Source of the DNA: Monosporascus cannonballus
Taxonomy: Eukaryota; Ascomycota; Sordariomycetes; Xylariales
Direction: 5' to 3'
Length of the DNA: 64,000 nucleotides
Assembly (NCBI GenBank): GCA_004154925.1
Contig: QJNS01000149.1
Coordinates: 1-64,000, forward strand
The notes under the pieces were generated by a model. The model was not told where the DNA came from, made no database searches, and saw only the letters and a list, made by a program, of their open reading frames with translations. This document shows, piece after piece, positions 51,701-62,903 of the stretch (its first letter is position 1; each line of letters starts with the position of its first letter). The translations under genes were made by a program, and so were the position numbers.

Positions 51701-52787
51701 AATCTTGTAATTATAACTGAATAATATATAGAGTTTTTAAATGCAAAATATTTTAAAAAAGATAGAAGAAACTAATTCATTTATTAAAATAAAAAGATAT
51801 TTAATTTATGAAAAGTACTTAAATTATAACACATATAGAGTTTGATGTAATTATGAAATAGTTTAATACAATATGAACACATGAATTTAAAGCAATATTA
51901 ATAAAATAACAAAATAATTTAAAGCATTAATTAAAGAAAGAGAAAGAATATATAAAAAATAGGTTTAACAATTTTAAACTGATAGAGCCGAATATATATT
52001 ACTTTTTGTAATCTATAAAGATATTAACGACATATTAATTCAGAAACAATATTTCTCAATATAATATATATATATATCAATTTCTTTTGAAATCCGAAAA
52101 AATACATGAAAAAGAATAAAATTAAAATTTTGAAATTATCTCTTTTTAAAACGATATTAGTAAATACATAGTTTTATAAAGTTGAATTTTAAAAAATTAA
52201 TAACTTTACAAAGGGTTTTTAAGCTTTAACAAATTATATCATTATTAAATAACGAAAACTTTAATATAACTAACGATAAAAAGCGTTAGTTGAAGGTTAT
52301 TATCAATATCTATTTTAGATTTAAATATATTAAAAGTAACCAAATTTTAATATAATAAAATAAAATGTAATATATAAAAAAACAATTACTTAATAAAAAG
52401 GAATTTCTAACAAAATAAATAATACTTACAGCGATTCAAAAAAAATCCGACGATATAAGCGATAAGTATATTTACTTAATATATTATATATACAGATATT
52501 AAGGAAGATGAATAAATTCTAAAAGTAATTTAAAAGAGATTACAAAAGAGCAAGAGTTAAAAAAAGTAAAAAGCATTTTTAAAAATATTGAATATAATAA
52601 TAAAAGTCGTTAATAATTTTATTTTCTGGAACATCGGAATTGGAATATCGTAATATATTGTATTAGATTACAGAAAATCAAATAGAAAACATATTATAAT
52701 AAATTAGTTTATTAAATTTAAATTATTATTGGAATATATATTGTGATATAAAAAAATCAAAGTTTAGCCATTATAGCATTAAAAGCG
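45773..52787. other. Seven kilobases of strongly AT-rich transposon debris
   Basis: No open frame above chance length occurs. One plus-strand RT relict (47380-48040) is listed separately. Codon-like stretches around 46140-46330 could be remains of gag, but this is weak. No LTR pair was found for it. Confidence 0.5.
47380..48040 (+). pseudogene. Plus-strand Gypsy reverse transcriptase relict
   Basis: Plus-strand codons at 47686-47697 read Y-L-stop-D followed by IFI, in the place of a YLDD box. Downstream, after a frameshift, come AKHICKISKVLENIKLL and, further on, NYY-stop-RFIPSF near 47940-47965, which matches the conserved NYYRRFI segment after the RT of Gypsy elements. The spacing of these motifs fits pol. 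The parent element's ends were not found. Confidence 0.6.
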
Positions 52788-52860
52788 GAACGTTGTCAGA
52801 TCGACTACTAACCGCCTTATTTTATCTTATATACTAATTAGGTGCTATTTCGAATTATAG
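52788..52860. repeat. Direct repeat, copy 1
   Basis: A 73-bp segment around GTTGTCAGATCGACTA and ending AGGTGCTATTTCGAATTATA resembles 53142-53215 at roughly 70 percent of positions by eye. The 200 bp after it (to about 53080) are GC-richer than their surroundings. Confidence 0.6.
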
Positions 52861-53141
52861 CTGTAAATGCGTTTTTAGTAATATAGTCCGGATGTAATAC
52901 ATTAAAAGTTAAAAGCTCCTCGCTAAAAATCGCCTATTCGTTCTAGAATTTTCGTATTATACGCTGCTTTTTAGCCTCGAGCTTAGAGTAATGACGTTAA
53001 CTAGAAGTCTGCTTCGTAGTTGATATATCTGTGAGATAAGTTAATTATCGAGTACAAAAACCCAAGGTCTAATTTATAAAAGAGCTAAAAATTTAGTACA
53101 GCATAAAACATTTAAAACTTATCTACAATATAATTAAAAGA

Positions 53142-53215
53142 GAAATGTTATCAGTTCGAGCATTAATGGCCCTATTCTGCCTTATATGTTTATTAGGTGC
53201 TATTTGAGATTATAG
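53142..53215. repeat. Direct repeat, copy 2
   Basis: This is the partner of 52788-52860, spaced about 354 bp away in the same orientation, with the shared core TTATTAGGTGCTATTT. The pair could be terminal repeats of a very small non-autonomous element or a decayed tandem duplication. Confidence 0.6.
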
Positions 53216-54235
53216 TAATATAAATTAGGATTTTATAAAACTTAAATGTTAAAAAGTTTAATTTTGTATATAATAATAATTATGAAATTTAAAGTTAATT
53301 TCTTTTGAATATTTAGTTGAAAACTAACATTAAATAATACATTTTAATATCGACATATTCAATAGTTAAAATATAATTTTAAAATATTACAGATATCTTA
53401 ATATAAAGTATTAATTAAATCAACAAAGAAAGAAACATCTGGAAAAGCAAAACGTAGTTTTTCGGCGAAAAAGAAATAATTATAATTATAAAAATATAAT
53501 AAATATTTTAATTTTTAAAAAAACAAAGTTTAAAACTAATTCGAAAATCAATACACTATGTTATTATTATTATTATTGTTATTATCATAATTGATTTTAC
53601 TAAAAAAATAAATAACTAACTTACGATATATAAACATATTTAGAAATGTTATAATATTTAATTAATATATAATTGTAATTTTATAAATATAACCTTTTAA
53701 TTATAGTGAATAGGATACATAAAACTATTTAAATATTGTAAATACAATAAAGAAATAATTTTAAATAAAAGTTTATTTTGTTTTTAATTTTAATAGAAAT
53801 GAAATTCCAATTATTTTAAAAATGCAATGAAAAGATTATAACAATATAAATTTAACTGTTAAAGTTATTTATTTAGTATGTAATATTTTCTAACTTATAA
53901 AAGTAGAGTACTATTATTTATAATTAATTTTTGTTACTTAAATCCTACTAATATTAAATATTAAATAATGGTATTTTTATAGCTAAAATATAGTAATAGT
54001 TTTATAAATTGAAACAATTTACGATATGAATTTTAAATAAAAATATTAAATTATTAGATTTAAATAAACAGATAAATAATTCATATAAAACGAAATAACG
54101 TTGTTTTAAAGAAAACGTAACAGTGTAAACAAAATTAGATAAAATAATAAATTACTTTCTTAATACCTAGGCTTTGTTAAACTTTTGGCTTTTTTTTAAA
54201 CAACTTCAAGCTGCCTTATCCCGCTCTTATCCACG
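53216..54235. other. AT-rich sequence with a TTA microsatellite
   Basis: TpA-rich with no coding signal. A (TTA)n-type run lies at about 53560-53586. Confidence 0.5.
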
Positions 54236-54412
54236 TTAATTCTTGTTCGAGTTTTGGAAGGTCTTTGCCATCCGGAACAGCCGAGCAAACCAGCGCTTAT
54301 AATCGTCCTTAAATCGTTCCAAAGTCTGAACTTCGGAATTCTGAAGCGCGGCGTTATTTTTCCTTTCGAATTTCGTTAGTAGTTCCTTTATAAATTTCAT
54401 ATTTTTCGGCAT
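54236..54412 (-). CDS. Small intact open frame (58 codons), unknown, in a GC island
   Basis: The minus-strand ATG at 54412-54410 opens a frame of 58 residues with a TAA at 54238-54236. The predicted peptide starts MPKNMKFIKELLTKFERKNN and continues with a lysine/arginine-rich helix including LERFKDDYKRWFARLF. It is mostly charged and helical with no signal peptide or membrane segment. The segment 54190-54420 is clearly less AT-rich than its neighbours and codon use looks less degraded. It may be a fragment of a transposon gag or transposase that escaped RIP, or a small orphan gene. No family is recognised. Confidence 0.35.
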   Translation of the reverse strand: MPKNMKFIKELLTKFERKNNAALQNSEVQTLERFKDDYKRWFARLFRMAKTFQNSNKN

Positions 54413-54731
54413 AAGCGGGTTTAAAGTTGCATTACTATTATTTTAGTAAATTAAATTATATCAAAAAAGCAATAATTAAAATTAATATTTCAAAAAATCT
54501 CTTTAACTTGATAATATATATAATTTGCGTTTTCCAGTAATGTTATACCAGTAAAATACGATCAATGAAATAATTTTCATAAAATTCTTATAGCTACAAA
54601 TACCTGGTATTACATATTGAGAATTTTGAATTTAATATTTTAGTTAATAATAACTTAAGAAATTGCCGTAAAACAATCGAGTCGTAAATCTGACAAAAGC
54701 TCGTAAAAGCTTTTATCCGTACTTAAGTTTT

Positions 54732-54800
54732 ACTTTTAAGGTTTACCTTTACAGTTTAACTTGAAGATTTATCTTTAGAGTTTATCTTTAAGGTTTACCG
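54732..54800. repeat. Degenerate 13-bp tandem repeat, about five to six units
   Basis: Successive units resemble ACTTTTAAGGTTT, ACCTTTACAGTTT, AACTTGAAGATTT, ATCTTTAGAGTTT and ATCTTTAAGGTTT. The period of 13 is constant while bases vary, including transversions, so it is a diverged minisatellite rather than a recent slippage product. Confidence 0.7.
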
Positions 54801-55067
54801 CGTAAAGCTTAACCTTTTAACCTTATCGAACCAGCTAGCGGGTATAAAGCTTGTTATGATCGAAGCTTATTAGCAATTACGTATTAGTCGGCTTTACAAA
54901 GGGTTTATAGAATTAAAGTATAATTTATCCTAAGCGTGAAAATCATGGATAAATTATTATGTTAGAAAATAGTCAATACAATATTTATTATACAAATTAT
55001 ACCGTCTAATAATTTTATATATATTGGGGTTAATATAGAAAATATAGCTTAAATTTAAATATATCTT
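54801..55067. other. Sequence left of element D with a second LTR-like start
   Basis: TGTTATGATC at 54852-54861 is identical to the first ten bases of the LTR at 55068. A short GC-rich stretch precedes it (GAACCAGCTAGCGGGTATAA). After ten bases the match weakens, so this may be a truncated solo LTR of a related element or a coincidence. Confidence 0.35.
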
Positions 55068-55467
55068 TGTTATGATCTAACTGGCTTAGCAGGTCTAAAA
55101 ACGGTCGGGATAAGAAAAGAGCTAAGCCCGATATAAAAGCTGATTATGTAATAATCTTAAGACTTTTAGAAGTTTTAGCATTTTAAGCCCTTTGAACTAT
55201 ATAAAAGGATTAAAGAGCTCGAAAGGCTTAAAAGGTTAAGCACTTTAAGCATTTTGAGCTAAAAGTACCATATATCCGTTCTTTATTTCCATAGTTTAAA
55301 TAGCAGTAATTTGTAATAATAATTCGTTACTTAAGATACTCATAGTATTACGAGACGTAATTATTAATTGTATTTATTGTTCAAACTTCTACAATATTTC
55401 TATTTATATAAACTCGTACGATATAGGTTCAATAATTAGTTAAATTCGTTAGTGGTTCTATGTTACA
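55068..55467 (+). repeat. 5' LTR of element D
   Basis: It starts TGTTATGATCTAACTGGC and ends near TTCTATGTTACA. Its outer end is well preserved (GGTCGGGATAAGAAAAGAGC) compared with the matching inner end of the 3' LTR. Confidence 0.8.
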
Positions 55468-55589
55468 AACTTCTATTTAGTAATAACGTCAAACTCTAAA
55501 TAATATTATCGACAACATATTTACCGATTAGCAGGAAACTTATGAAATCTCTAATAATAATATAAATTTAAACAAAAAGGAACAACAAC

Positions 55590-56100
55590 CTCGTTTAACT
55601 AAGAAAAGGGTCCTTTAACAACTAGATCTTTTGAACGCACGCCTTGCTTATTTAAAGGAGCAAAATATCAACCTTACGAGATTGTTTTAAATAGCTTACG
55701 AAAAGTCAAAAAGTAAAAATAAAACACAGGACGTTGAAGAGCCTTCTAAATCAAGATAAGTTATCTAATTAAATTCTATTAAGGAATTAAGGAAGGCTTT
55801 AAAGCCTTTTAAGGCTAAATTAGTTGATAATACTTATTCTACATTGTAATATAATATCGAATATATTTTGCGCATTTTTTTTATTAGATTCGCGATATTT
55901 ATTTCTCGGGTAAAATTTGTAATAGAACAATTTACTAGAAATACGATTAAATAGTTCGAACTTAGGATAAAGAAATACATTATCTTATTACCGGAAAAAC
56001 AAAACTTTAAAATAATTCGAATAAACATTGACGAAAGCTTTCGGAATAATAAACGAAAACCTAAAAGCGGAAATAAAAGATCTAGTAATTATAATAAAAA
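55590..56100 (+). pseudogene. Element D gag-like relict
   Basis: Plus-strand fragments read LLNARLAYLKEQNINLTRLF near 55635-55700 and KELRKALKPFKAKLVDNTYS near 55780-55840, separated and followed by stops. The leucine/lysine-rich helix and a 'KPFKAKLVDNTY' type segment sit where the gag of fungal Gypsy elements begins. The assignment depends mostly on position. Confidence 0.55.
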
Positions 56101-57589
56101 GACTTAGCGTCTAATTACGGCAGCACCCTGATTCAGCTAGCCTTTAAACTAAACTAGGGACAAAAAACATTAATAATTAAGTGTTTTAAGGGCCTAAAAA
56201 TATAAAAAAAGCTTTTTAAAATACATCGATTTAAGTTTTTGCTAAATTATATCTCAATAATCATTAACATCGATAACAAATAATACACCTGGCGTATAAT
56301 GAATATTAAAAGAAAGCATAATAATAAAATTCGGTATACGATTAATACTGATACCTCTTAGCATAATAACGTTTCTTATAGCACTGCATTAGGACTTATA
56401 AAATTTAATATTACTTATAAACGAAATTAAAGCCAGGTCAAATATTTTAATTATAAAACATGACATACAAGGCTTATAAAAGCTAGAAACCCTAAAAACC
56501 TCGATAAAACCCCTAAATATCGATATCGGAAAGATAATTTAAAAAGACACAGAAAAACAACAAGAAAGATATTAACATAATTCGGGCCCGGTATAAAAAA
56601 AGGTCATCGTGATAAGAAATTCGACGCAAGATATAGAAAACCTAGAAGCTGGCCTAGAAAATATTAAACTAATAATAATACGTTTTAAAGAAATAACTAA
56701 AGGAATACCAGAAATGGATAAAAACTATGGGCTTTAAAACATTAAATGGATATAATACAATATATGTCGTCTATTATAAACGATAAAAATACTCAGCATA
56801 TAATAAATAGAAAAAATTTATTTCTTAACGTATTATACGTATATATAGAAAAGGATTCGATTTGTCTAAATAAACCGAAAATAACAAAGTGGATTAACGG
56901 TAATATCAATATCTTTAAACTATTATCTTGCAAAAAGATATCGAGAAATCAGCAACTTTATAAAATTACCTTAAAAATTGATATCCGTAAATAACGTTTT
57001 TTTTATTTAATACAAATATTAATCCGCAAAAAGTCATTTTAATACATCGTAAAGAAATATTACTTCAAAGCTATTATAAACCTTTATTTCCAGTTAGCAT
57101 TTATTATAAATTCTAAAAGAAATAAGCTTTACGAAGATTTGAAAATTTACTAAAATATTTTATCAGGAAAACGATAAGTTATAAAAGGGCTGTATAAAAG
57201 ATTATACGCCAGATGAAAAAATGATTTACCTAATAAGGTAAAGAATTATTAATTTAATTAAAAAGATTTTATATAACTTAAAGAATAAGTACGCCGATAA
57301 CGACGACAAATATAATAATTTACCGTATTATACGAAAAAACACAAATAAGATAGCACAAATTAAGAAAGAAACTAAAACAAGGTTATTTATAAAAACTTC
57401 CAAAATAACGAAAGGTCAAAAATTCAAAAATATTAACAGAAAAGCATTTAAAAAGAACGATAAAGGCAATGAGTAATTTCATCAATTTAAATATACTAAT
57501 TGAAATGTATTAATATACAGTAATAATAAGTTACACAGCTTAAGGCGGAAATAATATTATATTGGATATTTTTAATCTGTTGAAATTAC

Positions 57590-57840
57590 TCCAGAAATAT
57601 AAGTTAAGACCTTATATAATTACGAATATCGATAATAAAAGTTTCATTTACGATAACGGAACAATTTAATATAAAATTATTTATTTTGAAATATTTGTTT
57701 TAAAATCATATTAAACAGTTAATTTCGATTTCGTATCTTTTGAGAATTACGATAGAATCTTAGAATTATTATGAATATATTAATACGAAATGTTAATTAA
57801 CGAAGGGATTGACTAGATAAGCTTCGTTTTATATCTCGTC
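57590..57840 (+). pseudogene. Element D protease-region relict
   Basis: Codons around 57727-57830 read VSFENYDRILELL-stop-IY-stop-YEMLINEGID-stop-ISF. This matches the conserved segment after the Gypsy aspartic protease (Y-D-x-ILG-x-PWL-x-x-x-x-P-x-INW). The stops fall where Trp and Gln are expected, a clear RIP signature. The catalytic Asp-Ser/Thr-Gly itself is not preserved. Confidence 0.65.
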
Positions 57841-57949
57841 GATAGATAAAAAAGGAATTAATATTTTAATATTAGATCCGAAATAACGACGAATACACCT
57901 TTAAGAATATTGTAAATACCTTATTAAATACAAAGATATATTATAGAAA

Positions 57950-58900
57950 AAGAGACAGAATATAATACAATAAATATAAAAATTGTAAAACGTATGATAT
58001 TCATTACTAAAATCAAATTTAAATAAATAATTAACGATTTAACATAATAACTGTGATAATCATAGAATGTAATTAATATATTGTTATAATATTATTAATA
58101 TAAAGAGATTAATAAAACAAGGTTAATACAAACATATTAAAATATAAGGAACAAAGTTACCAAATAATTTTTCAAAAAAATATTATTTACAATGTTTTAT
58201 CAGATTTATAATTTTATTCGAAAGAAATTATTCTTTCTCAAAAAACATTTAGAAAATCGACTATAAAAGAGATAAATTCGATTTTCATAATTGTCTGTAA
58301 AATATCTTCTATTTGATATATCTTGAAAAATGGCCAAATACAGCTACAATAGATTACTTATAATTAAATATTGTTAATATCAAAAATTGAATATTATTAT
58401 ATTTAATTACTAAAATAAAAAACCTGTTTTCTAAACCTAAATAATTTAAAATACTGAATTACAAAAATAAGTATAACTTAATAAAACATTAAAACAATCT
58501 AAGATTAGAAAATAATTTTTAAAACAAGGTTCATATTATTGAGAAATTTAAATACGTTGATAAGATTTCGAAATGTAATAAAAGCTTTTTAACGAATAAT
58601 AAATCATATGTTATAAAGGTATTTCGATATTTCTTTACATGCTACTTCGACGATATTTTCATTTATTCAGAAACTAAAGACGTATATATAAAATACTTTT
58701 ATAAGGTTTTTTAAATTTTACAAAACGCCAAATTATTAATTAATATACAAAACATAAATTTAATAAAAAGAATTAAAATACTTAAAGTATATTATTATTT
58801 CGCAATATATTAAAATATATCTAAAACGGTCGTTCAAATTACTAAACAGAAAAAGATAATTGGAATTACAAATGTAAAGGTATTTTTTAAATTTATTAAT
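57950..58900 (+). pseudogene. Element D reverse transcriptase relict
   Basis: The plus strand reads TCYFDDIFIYSETKD, with YFDD at 58643-58654, and downstream ILQNAKLLINIQ near 58710-58750, a typical Gypsy order. Just upstream (about 58625-58640) one base seems missing relative to element A, shifting the frame. Leu to Phe in the YLDD box is RIP-type. Confidence 0.8.
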
Positions 58901-59029
58901 TATTATAAGATATTTATCCGAGATTTTGATTTATTTTTAGTAAGAAACTGTCTTTCTAATAAAGGCGGTGAAAAAATGTAGAATTCATGAAAATTAAAAA
59001 TAAGTTTATTAATAAATTAGTACTACTTA

Positions 59030-59430
59030 TATAATTTAATACGTTTCGTCAAACTAAAAACCTCTATTTTAAATTATGCGTTAAGCGAAAAATTCGGATA
59101 ACGAAATAATTAAAATGAATTATATCGTTTTGTATTTCTTTCGTAAAAAAAAACCGGATTTAATTACGTTATTGTAAATAAAGGATTTATGACCTTAATT
59201 ATAATTTTTTGAAAATTTAGATATTTCTTTAAAGGTAACCTTTATTAGATTAAAGTTTATATAAACTATTAAAGTTTAACGAGTTTTATTATACTTTAAA
59301 AACTCACAGAATAATAATTATAATAAGTAAAGAAAATAGCGGATTTCGATTGCGTTATTATTTATAAAAAGAGCTTTAAGAACGACAAAATTAATACTTT
59401 AAACAAGCGATTTAATTTCGAAAAGAAAAT
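59030..59430 (+). pseudogene. Element D RNase H relict
   Basis: Fragments include LNYALSEKFG, then a Lys-rich KKTGFNYVIVNKGFMTLII segment, matching the Gypsy RNase H pattern (FFSRKL..E-NYDI-NKELLAI). At 59340-59420 comes ADFDCVIIYKKSFKNDKINT, in the place of the post-RNase H connector (IVYRPGSKNGKADALSR). Frame changes and stops occur between them. Confidence 0.7.
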
Positions 59431-61453
59431 GGATAAGACTAGCTATATCATTTTCGATATTAGGCTAGAAAATACTTACGTCTATATTAAATTGTAAATC
59501 GGGTTATACTATATAATATGCAGTAAGAACTCTAAAGATATAACTATAATTTATCAAAAAATAAGAAATTAAATAAATTATAAGTTTCTAAAAAATACTA
59601 AATAATTTTAATATGAGACATATATAAATATTGGTTATATAAAATTTTAAAGATCTATAAAACCTTAAAACAGTTTTAAGATATTTATTATTTTCTTAAA
59701 ATAAAAATCATAAGAAAGGAGAACCATAATATAACTTTTATAATAAGGCAAAAGTATAACGGCAGACGTTTTAAAGATAGTTACAACTATTATCAAAATT
59801 AAGAAAACGATAAAATTCGTTTATTAAAGATTTTATTATCAGACTTCTTTAGTTCGAAAGTGCAGTAATAAAACTGTGTTATAATAAGATTCTCATTGTT
59901 GTTTATTAGTTTGTGAAATTTGTATATCTTGTATTTTATCAAGAAAATGTAAATATAGAATAAATAATATATAGTTTTTGCAGAAATACTTTTATTATAT
60001 ACCGACTATTATATAAAATTATTTTCGATGAAGGAATTACGTTTAGCTGTAAATATAAATGAAGCTTTATAACATAATTCAATTTATATTATAAGGTATT
60101 TAATAGTTTTCGATTTTGGACAAACGAATAAATAAAACCGTTTAATTAAACATAAAAAATGTTTTCAAAATATTACATTAATTACGTAGAAAATATATAA
60201 TATAAAAAGCTATATATTACTTAATTAATTTATAATATTAATCATTATAAACATATTACAACAATTTCAGTACATATATATTTTATTTTTATAACTCATA
60301 TTTATACAAATATAAACGCTATATTTATTAACGGTAAAATAATGATTGGGTTAGAATAATTTAAATAGTTATATGAAAAAATAAAAACAAAATTGAAATT
60401 CGTTCGTAACTATATAAATAAATATTATAATTAATTAATAGTTAAAGACTTGTGTTTTGAAAAAAAACATAATGTATTTCGTTATAAAGAGTATTTAAGC
60501 TAAAAACTCAGCAAAAGGTGTAATTTTAAATATAGCAGTTTATATAAAATTATTAAAAGGATTTTAAAGGAGAATGATTAATTAAAGTCTTTATTAAAAA
60601 TTAAAGTTTATACAGTTTTTTAAATTTTCTTATTTATGTTAACAAATAATACTATTAAAGCTTATACCAACCGAAATTATGTGCAAGTAAAAAAGAATTA
60701 TATACGAAATAAAGAAGGTTTCCGACATCAGAAAAAAAAGCGGATTTGCCTAATATTCAATAAAATAAAAAAATCCAAATTTTAAAAACGTTTAAAAACC
60801 TGCATAAAACCCTATAAGTATCTAACACCTGCTAAAGAACTTTTATTACTAACGTCCAAAACGCTTTACGGAGCGTTTAAGTTAATAATTAACTAATCAA
60901 TAATATTAAAATTAGCTCAATCGAAACAGGCCGTAATAAGTACGAACGTAATTATTTTAACCGTTAATTACTTTGGCTTTTCTTTTAAGCGATTAAATTC
61001 CTCTATTATTTCGATATCTTTGATATTACGACAAAATATTTTCATGTTACAACGACAAAAAGTCCGCCTGTATTTTTACAAAATATCTAGTTTATTAACG
61101 GAAATATGTAATATTTTTCGAGTCAGCTTTTCCCTATATTTTAAACAATTTTCTTCATTAAAGCCCTTAATATATTTAACCTCGAATAATATAAAGACGT
61201 TATAAAAACCGGCGTAAGAACATATTACTTATATTTTTTCGAATCTCGAAAAACTTTATAGTTTATTTTTTCTTTTTTATAACGGAAATAAAAAGGTATA
61301 ACAAAACGTAGAAAGATAATTCGTTCTGATAAAAGGAAAACGTTAATACGTTTGTACGAATGAAATTTTGTAACGTAACCAAATGTAATAAAAGAAATAA
61401 AAGGGATTTCCGAAACTTTCAGAACGAAAATTCTAAAAAAGAAAAGAAAATCG

Positions 61454-61852
61454 TTTTATAATTTAACTAATTAGACAGGCTTCAAAACCATCGAAATAAA
61501 AGGAAAACAAAGCCCGATACAAAAGTTAATTACGTAATAAGTTTAAATATTTAAAGGTTTTAGTAGGTTCAGCCTCTTAAGTTATATAAAAAAATTAAAA
61601 GGTTTCGAAGATTTAAAAAATGAAGCACTTTAAATACCTTCAGACAGAAGTACTATATATAGGCTCGTTATTTCCATAGCTTAAATAATAGTAGCTTATA
61701 ATAATAGTTCGTTGCTTGAAATACATGTAGTATAACGAAATATAACTCTTAACTATATTATTGCTAAGAGTCTTATAATATATTTGTCGATATAAGCTTG
61801 TACGACTTATATTTAATAATTAGTTAATCTCGTTAGCTGTTATAATTTTATA
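61454..61852 (+). repeat. 3' LTR of element D
   Basis: It starts near TTTTATAATTTAACTAA and aligns across its length to 55068-55467, for example AAAGCCCGATACAAAAG against TAAGCCCGATATAAAAG. Its right end (TTTTATA) is approximate. Confidence 0.75.
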
Positions 61853-62670
61853 AAACAATATAAATATTAGTTAAATAAGTAACTATATTTATACAGTTCA
61901 AAACTCTATTATTGTCATAGAATATATAATAAAATATATGTTATAAAAATTCTAAATATATTTGTTGTTAATTATATTAATAATATTAATACGTTTTAAA
62001 AATTAAATACTTATACAATATTATATTATTAATTAACGTAAAAAGCGTAATATTATAGCGAATACATATATTTAATTTATATATTATTATTACAATATAT
62101 ATAAATGAATTGTAAAAAGAAGCATTATAATTTTAGAATAATAAAGCATAAATACAATTAAAAAATAATAATATTTTTAATTAACTTAATAAAAATGATG
62201 TAAACGAATCTGATTAAAATTAAAACCGTTTTGAAAAACACAAATATTATTAATAAAGAATTCACATTATTTATAAACAATTTATTATATTTTATTAACT
62301 TAGATATCGATATTTCGGAAAATGAATTAACTCCGCTACTCATGTTACGAAATCTTTAAGGCAATTTCTATTTTATTATATTTTTATATAAATTAAGAAA
62401 TTAAATTTCTTTACCTAACTTTAAACAGAGTAGTTATAATAATTCTTATAATATTTGGAAAAACTTGAATATGGTTTTAATAATTCTTTATTAAATTAAA
62501 ATGTAAAAAAATTGTTAAAGTTTTATTTATTTTATTATTAGCAAAACATTGCGAAAAGAGATCTACGGTATACAAAAAAAATGAAAATCTTCAAATTTGT
62601 TATTATATATAAAGAGGGTTTCAAAGAAATAAAATCACTTAAAATTAAATATATAATAAAGTGGGGTTGG
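61853..62670. other. AT-rich decayed sequence right of element D
   Basis: No open frame or repeat of note. The 61-codon minus frame 62158-62343 is Asn/Ile/Phe-rich, as expected from base composition alone. Confidence 0.5.
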
Positions 62671-62903
62671 TGTTGAGTTGCTAGGCTGCAAGGTGATAGC
62701 TAGCTGTTACGCATCGACGATGTTTGTTTCGAAGGTTCTAGCATTTCCAAGTGGGTCGGCGGCGGTCTATAAAATGCTGACCTGTCAACTTTTGTATGCA
62801 GTTTTCCATAGCAAAATGGACGCCAGACAATTTCCACTCCCAAGCCCTGATCAAGATGTTCTGTATCCCATATACCTATATCAGCCCCATTCCCAATTCA
62901 ATA
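62671..62903. mobile_element. Candidate 233-bp solo LTR (GC island)
   Basis: It begins TGTTGAGTTGCTAGGCTGCA and ends CCCAATTCAATA, so the termini TGTTGA/TCAATA are inverted repeats if the last TA was once CA. A TATA-like GTCTATAAAATGC lies in the middle. Composition is ordinary, unlike the flanks. No target duplication is seen (GTTGG and ATATT). A 106-codon open frame (62678-62998) runs through it and into the AT-rich flank, and looks like a chance frame. Confidence 0.5.

Larger units (their letters stand above)
55068..61852 (+). mobile_element. Element D: Gypsy-type LTR retrotransposon on the plus strand
   Basis: LTRs are about 55068-55467 and 61454-61852. The interior holds, in order, a gag-like relict, an aspartic-protease-proximal motif (57727-57830), RT (YFDD at 58643-58654) and RNase H (59030-59430). 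This protease-RT-RNase H order fits Gypsy; the integrase, expected after RNase H, is too decayed to place. A purine tract AAAAAAGAAAAGAAAATCG (61435-61453) abuts the right LTR. Read on the minus strand, its LTRs align with those of A and B (the segment around TTTAACTAATTATTGAACC and ATTACGTCTCGTAATAC). No target duplication is visible (flanks ATCTT and AAACA). It is inactivated by RIP-type stops and at least one small deletion in RT. Confidence 0.85.

Noticed and set aside
54840..54880. Second TGTTATGATC as a full LTR
   Set aside because: The match to element D's LTR fades after ten bases and no other end was found, so it is noted only as LTR-like.
56746..56994. 82-codon plus-strand frame in element D
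   Set aside because: It lies between gag and protease and may be a leftover piece of the polyprotein, but shows no recognisable motif and is not a separate gene.
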